This document shows positions 33,234 through 41,753 of a DNA stretch of 64,000 bases, piece by piece. Location of the stretch: the NCBI RefSeq assembly GCF_900215535.1, contig NZ_OCND01000008.1, positions 1-64,000 on the forward strand, read 5' to 3'. Each line of letters begins with the position of its first letter. Positions within the stretch are counted from its first letter, which is position 1. The notes beneath the pieces were generated by a model. That model was given only the letters and a program-made list of their open reading frames with translations, had not been told where the DNA came from and made no database searches. A program made the translations under genes and the position numbers. The stretch comes from Pseudoxanthomonas wuyuanensis (GTDB lineage Bacteria > Pseudomonadota > Gammaproteobacteria > Xanthomonadales > Xanthomonadaceae).

Positions 33234-35186
33234 TCAGCGCCCATACCGCCGCCCGGCCGACTCCAGCGGCCAGTCGTCGGTGCGCAACGGTGGCAGCGGC
33301 AGGCCGTCGCCGCCGACGACATTGGCCTCGCTCGGGTTGTTGACCCAGGCATAGCGCGCCGCCACAGGCGTCGGCACGGCGGGGCTGTGCAGCACGATGC
33401 GATCGCCGTCGAAGCGGCCTTGCGCCGACACCCAGCGGCGGTCGGCGCCGGCCAGGAGGAAGCCGCGCAGCGGCTCGCCGGCGCGGGCGGTGCGCAGGCC
33501 GCCGGCGGTGTCGCCGAAACGCAGGTGGATCTCGCCGTCCCGGGCCTCGTGACCCACAAGGCGTGGGCCGCCGGCCGGCGCGGCGCGCAGGCCGAACTGG
33601 TGCATCGCCAGCGCGGCCAGCCGATGGCCGAGGGTGCGCTTGTTGCGCGGATGGATGTCGACCTCATCGCCGACGTCGATCGCCGTGGCCATGCCCGTGT
33701 GCGGCAATGCCAGGGCCGCGGCCTGGCTTTCGCGCAGTTCGGCCCAGCCACCCGCGCCAGGGATGTTCTCGGCCAGTGGCAGCCAAGCCGCGAGCTGCAC
33801 GAACAGGAAGGGCAGATCGGGGTCGCCGAACTGGCCGCGCCAGTCCTGGATCAGGCGCTGGAAACCATCGGCATAGGCGGCGGCGCGGCCTGAGTTCTCC
33901 TCGCCCTGATACCAGAGCACGCCGCGCACCGACAGGCCATGCAGCGGCGCGATCAGGCCGTTGTGGCCCAAGGTCGGCGCATCGTTGGCGGCGGGTCCCG
34001 CCGCGGCCTTTACCTGCTCGACGCGCGCGCGCCAGCTGCCGGCCAGGGAGACGGCGCCGGCCGCGGTATCCAGCCGCAGCGCGGCGGCCTCGCCGTGGAT
34101 ACCGCCGCCGCCGCCGCTGTCGGTCACACGCACGGCAATCCAGTTGGCGCCCTCGCGCAGCACGCCGGCGGGCAGCGCATAACGGCGCGGCTGCTCCCAG
34201 CCGCACTGGCCGCCGACGCGCTGGCCGTTGACCCAGGTCTCGTCGCAATCATCCACCTTGGCCAGGTGCAGTTCGGCCGCGCCGGCCGCTTGGGCGGCGC
34301 TCAGCTCAACCCGCTTGCGCATCCAGACCACGCCGTCAAGGTTGGCCAGACCCTGGCCTTCCCACTCGTGCAGCGCGTCGAGCTTCGGCCAGTTGCCGTC
34401 GATGTCTTCGGCGGCCGACCAACGGCTCGCGTCCACGCCCTGCAGTGGCAGGCCCGGCTGCCAGGTGGCCACGCGTTCTTGCAACTGCCGGCGCACCACG
34501 GCAGCGTAGGCCGCGTTGTCGGCCGACAGCGCACGCACCGCTGGCGCGAGGTCGGGGTCCTGCAGGGCGGCATCGCGGCGCACCCAGGTCTCCAGCATGG
34601 AGCCGCCCCAGGCGGTGTTGATGAGGCCGATGGGCACGCCCTGTACTGCCTGCATCTGGCGCGCGAAGTGGTAGCCGATGGCGCTGAACTCCCCTACCCG
34701 GCCGGGCTCGGCCACGACCCAGGGCGCGGGCGCGATCTCGGCCTCGGGCTTCACGCTGGCGCGATGCGGTACGCGCAGGTGGCGCAGCTGCGGGTTCTGC
34801 GGCGACGCGACCTCTTCAGGGCCGGTGTCGGTCTGCGCCAGCGGCCACTCCATGTTGGACTGGCCACCGAGCAGCCAGACGTCACCGATCAGCACGTCGC
34901 GCAGCTCAACGGTCTGGTCGCCCTTGACGCGCAGGCGGTGCGGGCCGCCGGCCGGTAGCGCGGCCAGTTGCACGTGCCAGCGGCCGTCGGCACCGACGCG
35001 TGTACTGGCCTTGCGGTCGGCCAGTTCCACGGTCAGCGTCTGGCCGGGCGTGGCCTGGCCCCACAGGCGCAGCGGGCGATCGCGCTGCAACACCATGTGC
35101 TCGCCGAACACGGGGGACAGGCGCACTTCGGCCTGGGCGGTGGCCGCCAGCAAAGCCAGCAACAGGGACAAGGCTGTTTTCTTCAT
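33234..35186 (-). CDS. Second CE20-like carbohydrate acetylesterase
   Basis: A 650-residue paralogue of the esterase at 8822-10750: same signal peptide type (1-19, ending AQA), VLIGDVWLLGGQSNMEW with Ser110, a beta-sandwich insert around 265-380 (TWVNGQRVGGQCGWEQPRRY), GVLWYQGEEN, and VDIHPRNKRTLGHRLA with the Asp/His pair. Retention of the insert argues for the same carbohydrate esterase family rather than sialate esterase. It lies between GH51 and the serine hydrolase. Why one genome segment needs two is not evident: they may act on different acetyl positions or on substrates of the two clusters. Confidence 0.82.
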   Translation of the reverse strand: MKKTALSLLLALLAATAQAEVRLSPVFGEHMVLQRDRPLRLWGQATPGQTLTVELADRKASTRVGADGRWHVQLAALPAGGPHRLRVKGDQTVELRDVLIGDVWLLGGQSNMEWPLAQTDTGPEEVASPQNPQLRHLRVPHRASVKPEAEIAPAPWVVAEPGRVGEFSAIGYHFARQMQAVQGVPIGLINTAWGGSMLETWVRRDAALQDPDLAPAVRALSADNAAYAAVVRRQLQERVATWQPGLPLQGVDASRWSAAEDIDGNWPKLDALHEWEGQGLANLDGVVWMRKRVELSAAQAAGAAELHLAKVDDCDETWVNGQRVGGQCGWEQPRRYALPAGVLREGANWIAVRVTDSGGGGGIHGEAAALRLDTAAGAVSLAGSWRARVEQVKAAAGPAANDAPTLGHNGLIAPLHGLSVRGVLWYQGEENSGRAAAYADGFQRLIQDWRGQFGDPDLPFLFVQLAAWLPLAENIPGAGGWAELRESQAAALALPHTGMATAIDVGDEVDIHPRNKRTLGHRLAALAMHQFGLRAAPAGGPRLVGHEARDGEIHLRFGDTAGGLRTARAGEPLRGFLLAGADRRWVSAQGRFDGDRIVLHSPAVPTPVAARYAWVNNPSEANVVGGDGLPLPPLRTDDWPLESAGRRYGR

Positions 35187-35271
35187 GGTTTGTGGGTTTG
35201 GACGTGATGGGCCGGAGTGCAGTCAGGCGCCGCAGCGCGCCAGGCATGCACGGCGCTAGCCGTAGAGACAG

Positions 35272-36813
35272 TCATTTCGGCACGCTCACCACGACGATCG
35301 ACTTCGGCGGCAGCTCCAGCGCCAGCGGCGTGCCGTCCGTTCCCGCTTGGTAGGGCGCCGGCACCAGCGCATCCGGCTGCGCGAAGGTGTTGTGCGCGTC
35401 CATCGCGCCGGCGGTCAGCACCCGGCCCTGGGCGACGCCGCTGAGGTTGGTCTGCACCCGCGCCGGCCGTTGCGGATCCAGGTTGACCAGCGCGAGCACC
35501 AGGCTGCCGTCGGCCGCACGCGCCGCCGAGACATCCACCGACGGCAGCTCGATGTCGCCCTCGCGCCAGCGCGGCGCCTGCAGTTCGGCCTTGAGCGGCG
35601 TTGCGCCGCGGAACGGCTTGTACAGATCGAAGGCGTGATAGGTGGGCGTGAGGGTCATGCGCGGACCGTCGGTCAGCGCCATGGCCTGCAGCACGTTGAC
35701 CATCTGCGCGATGTTGGCCATCTTCACCCGCTCGGTATGGCGGTGGAACACGTTGAACGACAACGCGGCCACCAACGCGTCGCGCAGCGTGTTCTGCTGC
35801 TGCAGGAAGCCCGGATTGGATCCCGGCTCCGGATCGTGCCAGGTGCCCCACTCGTCCACGTAGAGCGCGACGCGCTTGTCCGGATCGTGCTTGTCCATGA
35901 TGCCGACCGTGGTCACGATGCGCTTCTCGATGTCCATCGCCACCTGCAGCGCCTTGGCCCATTGGCCGGCGTCGAAACCGGTGGCGCCGCCCTTCTTCTC
36001 CCAGGTGCCGGCCACCGTGTAGTAGTGCAACGTCAGCGCGTCCATGTGCTTGGCCGACCGCGCCATCATCACCTCGGTCACGTGGTCGTCACCGGTGCCG
36101 TCGCCGGAGGCCGCGCGCACCACCGGCGCATGCAGGAAGGTCGCGTACTGGTTGTGCAGGTCGGCCTGGTACTCCGGCCGCATGTTGCCGCCGCAGCCCC
36201 AGCTCTCGTTGCCGACGCCGAAATACTTCACCTTCCACGGCTGGTCGCGGCCGTTGCGGCGGCGCTCCTGGGCCAGCGTGGACTGGCTGTCGGAGGTCAT
36301 GTACTCCAGCCACTGCGCCATCGCCCGCGGCGGCATCGAGCCCATGTTGCCGGCAAGATAGGCCTCGCTGTCGAGCAGCTCGACCAGGTCCATGAACTCG
36401 TGCGTGCCGACGCGGTTGCTCTCGGGCACCTTGCCCCACCATTTGTTCAGCCGTACCGGCCGCTTGGCCGGATCGCCGATGCCGTCGCGCCAATCGTAGT
36501 CGTCGGCGAAGCAGCCGCCGGGCCAGCGCATCACCGGCACCTCGAGACGGCGCAGCGCCTCGACCAGATCGTTGCGCCAGCCGCGGGTGTTGGGGATCTT
36601 CGATTCCGGTCCCACCCACAGTCCGTCGTAGACGCCGGTACCCAGGTGCTCGACGAAGTGACCGTAGATCTCCGGCTCGATGCGGGCGCCGGCGGCGTCG
36701 GTCGCGACGGTCAGGCGCACTTGCGCGGGTTCGGCGGCGGTGGCCGCGGCGGTGCACACGGACAGTGCCAGGATTGCGGCATGCAGCAGTTTCGCTTTCA
36801 TCTTCATCCTCAT
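35272..36813 (-). CDS. GH51 alpha-L-arabinofuranosidase, secreted
   Basis: A 513-residue GH51 enzyme that releases terminal alpha-L-arabinofuranose. Signal peptide at about 1-27 (MKAKLLHAAILALSVCTAAATA). The barrel shows EIYGHFVEHLGTGVYDGLWV, RWPGGCFADDYDWRDGIG, acid/base Glu203 in GVGNESWGCGG and nucleophile Glu321 in YVDEWGTWHD, followed by a C-terminal beta domain. Three closely spaced ATGs (36813, 36807, 36801) are possible starts and none has a strong ribosome-binding site. Arabinofuranosyl side chains occur on some xyloglucans (for example of solanaceous plants), which would explain this gene beside GH74 and GH9; arabinan or arabinoxylan fragments are alternatives. Many GH51 members are cytoplasmic, so the signal peptide is notable. 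Confidence 0.9.
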   Translation of the reverse strand: MRMKMKAKLLHAAILALSVCTAAATAAEPAQVRLTVATDAAGARIEPEIYGHFVEHLGTGVYDGLWVGPESKIPNTRGWRNDLVEALRRLEVPVMRWPGGCFADDYDWRDGIGDPAKRPVRLNKWWGKVPESNRVGTHEFMDLVELLDSEAYLAGNMGSMPPRAMAQWLEYMTSDSQSTLAQERRRNGRDQPWKVKYFGVGNESWGCGGNMRPEYQADLHNQYATFLHAPVVRAASGDGTGDDHVTEVMMARSAKHMDALTLHYYTVAGTWEKKGGATGFDAGQWAKALQVAMDIEKRIVTTVGIMDKHDPDKRVALYVDEWGTWHDPEPGSNPGFLQQQNTLRDALVAALSFNVFHRHTERVKMANIAQMVNVLQAMALTDGPRMTLTPTYHAFDLYKPFRGATPLKAELQAPRWREGDIELPSVDVSAARAADGSLVLALVNLDPQRPARVQTNLSGVAQGRVLTAGAMDAHNTFAQPDALVPAPYQAGTDGTPLALELPPKSIVVVSVPK

Positions 36814-36965
36814 TGCGTCAGTCGTTCGTCGTCGTTTCGTCGGTGCTTTACGGGTCAACTCGCAGCGGGCGGGAGCCGAACCGGCCAGCGTCAGCCAGGC
36901 GCTTGCGAACGCCGCCGAAGCCGGCCTGGACCTTCCGGCGCACATGCCGGCCGGATCGTGGCGCG

Positions 36966-39044
36966 TTACTTCGCATATCGCGCCAGCAGCCGGATGTAGG
37001 CGGTCTGGTAGCCGGTGGAGTTCTCGGTGATCGGCCACGAGTTCAGCGGCCAGCCGTCGTTGAAATCCTTGTACGCCTTCTGCCCCGGTTGACCGTACGG
37101 CGGCGAGGGCCGGGCCGGGCCGCACCTGGGCGATATGCCAGGACAGCGTTCGTCCCAGTCGTACTGGGTACTGTTGGGACCGCCCACCAGGAAGCCCGGC
37201 GCGGGGCCGTACTGCGAATCGCGCACGCTGTCCCACGCGCTGCCGTCGGCGAACCACGAGTGGAAGAACTGGTCGACCGAGTTCTCCGCGCCCCAGGCGC
37301 CCATGTTGGACAGGTACACCTTGCCCAGCGGGTTGACGCCGTGCAGATAGTGCAAGTAGGCAGCGCCTGCGTCGGCGATCTCCGCGGGACTGTGCTGGCT
37401 CAGGCCGTACAGCCCCTGGTCGGCGAACATGCCGCCCAAGAGCGCCTTTATTCCGTTGCTGCCCCAATGGTAGGAGTCGAGGTGGGCGCGGTAAGGGTCG
37501 CGCCGATCCGCGACGGCGCCCCAGCCGGCATAGTCCGGGCGGTCCCACAACTCCGTGTAGCGGCTGCGGATAGCTTGCGCCACGTTGGCCGTCGCACCCG
37601 GCAGCGATGCGTAGTAAAGCAGCGGGCGGTTCACGCCGGTATCGTAGGGCGACAGCCACCACGACTTCATCATCGGCGTTTCGGTGTAGTTGCTGTCGAC
37701 GTAGGTGCGGTAGGCCGCTTCGCCGGTCAATGCGTACAGATAGATCGCCGCCACCAGGCGCAACCGGGCGCGGCCCTCGTCGTTGGTTTCCTGCTGGCCT
37801 GCACCCAGGCCGGCGGTGCCGTGGGCCGCATCGTTGTTGTAGAAGAGCACGCTGGGATTGGCGATGGCCCAGTCCCAGGCCCGCTTTGCGCGCTGCCTGA
37901 GATCGGCAGCGTAGGTGTCGTAGGCCGGTTTGTTCAACGATGCATAGACCCGGGCGCCATAGGCGTAGGCCGCTGCGGAGGCCAGCGTCGCCGAGGTGCT
38001 CGCATTGCCGTACAGGCTCTGCCGGGTGGCGGCCGAAGGCCGGCCGCCGCCGTCGGCCGACGCCAGCCCCACGATGGACAGCACGGAGCCATCGCCGTTC
38101 TGCATCCGCACCAGCCAGTCCATGCCCCACTTCACCTCGTCCAGAATGTCGGGCACGCCGTTGCCGGATTCGGGAAGGTTGAAGTCGTCGGTCCACACCG
38201 ATGGGTTCTCGGTGTAGGCGTGCAGCAGGTCGATGGCGTAGCTTGCGCCCCAGCTGGTGTACTTGTTGAGATCGCCGGCGTCGTACCAGCCGCCATGCAG
38301 ATCGCGCTGGGTCGATGCATCGCCGGCCGCGTTGTAGCGGCGTGCCTGGGTGTCCTGCAGCGGGCCCATGTGGCTGGCGCCGTCGGCCCATTTGCTGCCC
38401 GCGTACTGCGCAAGCTTGGCGTGGCCGGCACGCTGGTAGAAGAAGGTGCGCACCGCCTGCACCAGCACCGGCCGGTAGACGTTGGCGCCGATTTCGAAGC
38501 GGGCCGAGCGGACGTTGCGCGCCGCATCCACCACCTGGTAGCTGCCGGGCGCGGTGACGGCGCTGAAGTCGAAGTGCCAGACGCTGTCGCCGGACGAGGC
38601 GTCGACCGCTCCGCTCTTCCAAGGCGTGGGCGAACCGCTGAACACAATGGTATTCGTCGCCGTATTGACCACCTGCAGCGTTGCGCTTGGAATGTACTGG
38701 TCCGCGCTGTCGAAGCCGTTCACCGGGTTGCGCAGCACGGCCACCTTCTTCAGGCCGGGCAGATAGCCGAACTGATCGACCACGATGAACGGACCGTTGC
38801 CCACGAGGCCGGTCAGCATCGGGGGGAGAGGGCCTGCCATGATTCGGGGCGTCGAGGTCGCCGGTTCCGCAGCGGCGGCTACGGGCGCTACCGCTGTTGC
38901 GGCCGCGGCTGCAGGTTTGGACTCGGCTGTGGGCGCTGACGACGGCGACGGGGTTCGGCCGCCACCTCCGCAGGCCGCCAGGCCGGCCACCATGGCCAGC
39001 AGAACGGACAGGGTTGCGGTATCCCTTGAATATCGTTGCGTCAC
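36966..39044 (-). CDS. GH9 endoglucanase, lipoprotein with Ala/Pro/Ser linker
   Basis: This 692-residue protein starts with GTG (39044), preceded by GGAG at eight bases. Cys25 in GLAACGGGG marks a lipoprotein, followed by a low-complexity linker to about residue 75. Next come an Ig-like CelD_N domain (about 85-185) and the (alpha/alpha)6 GH9 barrel with HGGWYDAGDLNKY (Asp255/Asp258), RAHLDSYHWGSNG near the end, and the catalytic Glu674 in ENSTGYQ. GH9 enzymes cleave beta-1,4-glucans; several in xyloglucan loci are endo-xyloglucanases. The first 75 residues, the ribosome-binding site and even the codons are close copies of those of the GH74 gene immediately upstream, so the anchor-linker segment has been duplicated onto a different catalytic domain. 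Confidence 0.9.
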   Translation of the reverse strand: MTQRYSRDTATLSVLLAMVAGLAACGGGGRTPSPSSAPTAESKPAAAAATAVAPVAAAAEPATSTPRIMAGPLPPMLTGLVGNGPFIVVDQFGYLPGLKKVAVLRNPVNGFDSADQYIPSATLQVVNTATNTIVFSGSPTPWKSGAVDASSGDSVWHFDFSAVTAPGSYQVVDAARNVRSARFEIGANVYRPVLVQAVRTFFYQRAGHAKLAQYAGSKWADGASHMGPLQDTQARRYNAAGDASTQRDLHGGWYDAGDLNKYTSWGASYAIDLLHAYTENPSVWTDDFNLPESGNGVPDILDEVKWGMDWLVRMQNGDGSVLSIVGLASADGGGRPSAATRQSLYGNASTSATLASAAAYAYGARVYASLNKPAYDTYAADLRQRAKRAWDWAIANPSVLFYNNDAAHGTAGLGAGQQETNDEGRARLRLVAAIYLYALTGEAAYRTYVDSNYTETPMMKSWWLSPYDTGVNRPLLYYASLPGATANVAQAIRSRYTELWDRPDYAGWGAVADRRDPYRAHLDSYHWGSNGIKALLGGMFADQGLYGLSQHSPAEIADAGAAYLHYLHGVNPLGKVYLSNMGAWGAENSVDQFFHSWFADGSAWDSVRDSQYGPAPGFLVGGPNSTQYDWDERCPGISPRCGPARPSPPYGQPGQKAYKDFNDGWPLNSWPITENSTGYQTAYIRLLARYAK

Positions 39045-39238
39045 TGTTTACTCCACATCGATGTCGGGCGATAAGGAAAACCTCGGACAGGCGATCCGGT
39101 GATGGTTTAGCACTGCACGCTTACAACTGCGACGGACTCCGCCGGCCACTCGAACGTCAGTGGCAGGCCGATGCATATGGCCACCGCAAAGCGGAAATGG
39201 CGGGTCGGTTCGCGTGTTCATAGCGGGCATCGCCCCGT

Positions 39239-41662
39239 TCACCTGCCGCGCTCGACTTTGAGCGACTCGCTGCGGAGCTGCACGGGTTTGGGCAGGCTCA
39301 GTCCGCTTACCTGCGGCGCCACCGGTGTTCCGTAGACGATGCCGCGCCCGACGGTGCTCATATAGACCACACCTTCGATGTTCATGTCGCCGACCACGAA
39401 CTGCCCGTTGCCCGGGCCGCCGAACTGGTGGGCATCGTCGTTGATGCGGATCCAGTTCGCGCCCTGATTGGCCGACCGATACAGACCGCGCTTGCCGCCA
39501 TCAACCGTTCCCCAAATGAACACGGTCGGGTAGCTTGCCCCGCTCATCGGCTTGCCGAAGCCCACCGCGCTGCAGTCGGTGACATTGGGCAGCTTGACGA
39601 AGGATGCACCAGAGTTGGTCGAACGGCTCAGCCCGCCCGAACGCAGCGCCACCCACACGTCACCCTCGCGGCCAGGGGCCGGGCGTATCAAGGTGGAACC
39701 ACCGGCCGCGAGCGTGGCCGCCACGCCGAAGCTGGCACCGCCGTCGGTGCTGACGAGAACGACGCCGTTGCTGTTGTCGTAGGCATAGAACTTGTTCGCA
39801 TTGACCGGATCGGCCACCGGGCGCAGGGCGTTCGTGCCCAGGCCGGTCACCGTGGTCCAGGTCGGACTCGCGCTGGCGAAGTTGGTCGAACGGTAGGTCG
39901 TCGTGGTGTCGCCGATCCGGATGCCGTGCAGCAGCGTGCCGCCGTTCGCCGAAAGGGCGACCACGCTGTCCCTGGTGTTGCTGCTGTCGCTCGGAAGCTT
40001 CGTCGACACTTCGGTCCAGGTAGCGCCTGTGTCGCTCGATCGGAACACCTGCTTGATGCCGGCGCGCACCACGACCGGCGTGTTGGCGGGAGCCACCGCC
40101 AGCCCGGTGGTGGTGCCCATGCGCGGCATGTGGATCGGCGCATAGGCGTCGATGTTGGCATGGCGGAAACCGTCATAGTCGCCGATCACCGACAGCAGCG
40201 GCCCGCCGGGCACGCTGACCAGCCCGAGAGGCACGGTCTCTTCCAGTCCCCTGACCGCAAACGTCCAGGTCGCCGGATTGGCTTCGATGTTGGCGCTGCG
40301 GAAGACGCCATTGCCCGAGGTCACCCACGCCGACCGGGTGTCGAACGGATCGAATTCGATGCTGCTCGCCCAGTGGATGCTGTTCCCGCCGATCCAGGTC
40401 ACGCCGTCGGTGTCGAGCGTGAAGCCGCGCTGCACGACGTTAGTCCAGCTGCTGCCGCCGTTGGTGGTGAGCAGAAACTGGTCGCCCCAGTTGTTGCCTT
40501 GCTGCATCCATGTGTTGATGGTCGAAACGAGCACGCGCTGCGGATTGTTCGGATCGACCGACACTCCGGAGAACGCGCCATTGATGCCGGCGGGCGTCAC
40601 ATTGGTCCAGCCGCCGCTGGCAACGTTGTATCGCCACACCTGGCCGGCATCCATGGGCTCGGGCTGGCTCCAGTTGCCGTGCGGGCCGGCTCCGTTGCCA
40701 TAAGTGAGGTACAGGTTGCCGTCTCCAGCCAGCGCCGCGCGCTGCGGCATGTAGTTCGCCGGCGCGCTGGCCACGGGAGTGAAGGTGCTGCCGGCGTTGT
40801 CGCTGCGATAGAGGTTGGGACCCACCGAGCCGTAGCGCGACACGCCCACGAAGATGCGCTGCGCCACGCCGCCGGCGACGCTGGACGGATCCGGCAGCAC
40901 GAAGCTGATGCCGGCCTCGTTGGGTGTGGTGGTAACGGGCAGCGAGCCCACGCGCACGAAACTCACGCCGGCATCGGTGCTCTTGAACAGCCCGTTGTTG
41001 CGCGAGCCCACATACAGCACGTTGCTGTTGCCCGGGTCGACCTGCATCTTCTCACCGTTGCCGCGGCCCATGCCATTGCCGTGGACGCGGAACTGCGCGG
41101 TCACGTCGGTCACGCGCGAGAAGGTGGCGCCGTAGTCGCTGGAGCGCATCACCGCGGTCTTGCCGCCGCTGAAGTACGAGGTGCCGGCCAGCGCGTAGAC
41201 CACGGCCGGGTCCTTGGGATCGAGCGCAAGCGACTCGATTCCCATCAGGCCTACGTCCTCTTCCGACAGGAAGTCATGCAGGGGGATCCACCGGCCGGTG
41301 GCGTGGTCCCATCGGTAGGCGCCGCCCACATCGGTGCGGGCGTAGACCAGGTTCCGCTGGGTCTTGCTCGGGATTACCGCCGACACATAGCCGCCGCCAC
41401 CCATCGCGACGTTGCCCCAGCGATAGCGGGTCGGGATCAACCTCGCAGGAAGGGGGCCTGCCATTATCCGCGGTGTCGAAGTGGCGGGTTGCGCAGCCGC
41501 GGCTGTGGTTGCGACAGCGGTCGCGGCAACTGCTGCCTGTTTGGATGCAGGCGATGACGACGGCAACGAGGTCCGGCCGCCACCTCCGCAGGCCGGCAGG
41601 CCGGCCACCAGGCCGAACAGAACGGACAGGGCCACCATGCCCCGCAGATATCGCTGTGTCAT
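39239..41662 (-). CDS. GH74 endo-xyloglucanase, lipoprotein
   Basis: An 807-residue GH74 enzyme, the second in the window. Lipoprotein leader with Cys25 in GLPACGGGG (Pro at -2 is unusual for a lipobox), then an Ala/Ser linker to about residue 75. Twin seven-bladed propellers follow, with repeats such as RSSDYGATFSRV, KSTDAGVSFVRV, TTNGGSSWTNV and RSSDTGATWTEV. Catalytic Asp residues: Asp111 in ARTDVGGAYRWD and the Asp of VIGDYDGFRHA. The C-terminus carries a short polar tail. Probably a surface or periplasmic endo-xyloglucanase feeding this cluster, in contrast to the GH74 at 12667-14865, which has an ordinary or ambiguous signal. A 194-base gap with no gene separates it from GH9. Confidence 0.9.
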   Translation of the reverse strand: MTQRYLRGMVALSVLFGLVAGLPACGGGGRTSLPSSSPASKQAAVAATAVATTAAAAQPATSTPRIMAGPLPARLIPTRYRWGNVAMGGGGYVSAVIPSKTQRNLVYARTDVGGAYRWDHATGRWIPLHDFLSEEDVGLMGIESLALDPKDPAVVYALAGTSYFSGGKTAVMRSSDYGATFSRVTDVTAQFRVHGNGMGRGNGEKMQVDPGNSNVLYVGSRNNGLFKSTDAGVSFVRVGSLPVTTTPNEAGISFVLPDPSSVAGGVAQRIFVGVSRYGSVGPNLYRSDNAGSTFTPVASAPANYMPQRAALAGDGNLYLTYGNGAGPHGNWSQPEPMDAGQVWRYNVASGGWTNVTPAGINGAFSGVSVDPNNPQRVLVSTINTWMQQGNNWGDQFLLTTNGGSSWTNVVQRGFTLDTDGVTWIGGNSIHWASSIEFDPFDTRSAWVTSGNGVFRSANIEANPATWTFAVRGLEETVPLGLVSVPGGPLLSVIGDYDGFRHANIDAYAPIHMPRMGTTTGLAVAPANTPVVVRAGIKQVFRSSDTGATWTEVSTKLPSDSSNTRDSVVALSANGGTLLHGIRIGDTTTTYRSTNFASASPTWTTVTGLGTNALRPVADPVNANKFYAYDNSNGVVLVSTDGGASFGVAATLAAGGSTLIRPAPGREGDVWVALRSGGLSRSTNSGASFVKLPNVTDCSAVGFGKPMSGASYPTVFIWGTVDGGKRGLYRSANQGANWIRINDDAHQFGGPGNGQFVVGDMNIEGVVYMSTVGRGIVYGTPVAPQVSGLSLPKPVQLRSESLKVERGR

Positions 41663-41753
41663 CGCTTACTCCACTTCGCTGCAGGAGATGAGTCATGGGG
41701 TTGAGACGGCGCCGCGGCAGAGATGCTGATGACCAGGGCCCGGAACGTCGCAT

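Noticed and set aside
36814-38622. Extension of the GH51 reading frame upstream, overlapping GH9
   Set aside because: The extension has no family features and lies inside the intact GH9 gene in another frame; the signal peptide marks the true GH51 start near 36813.
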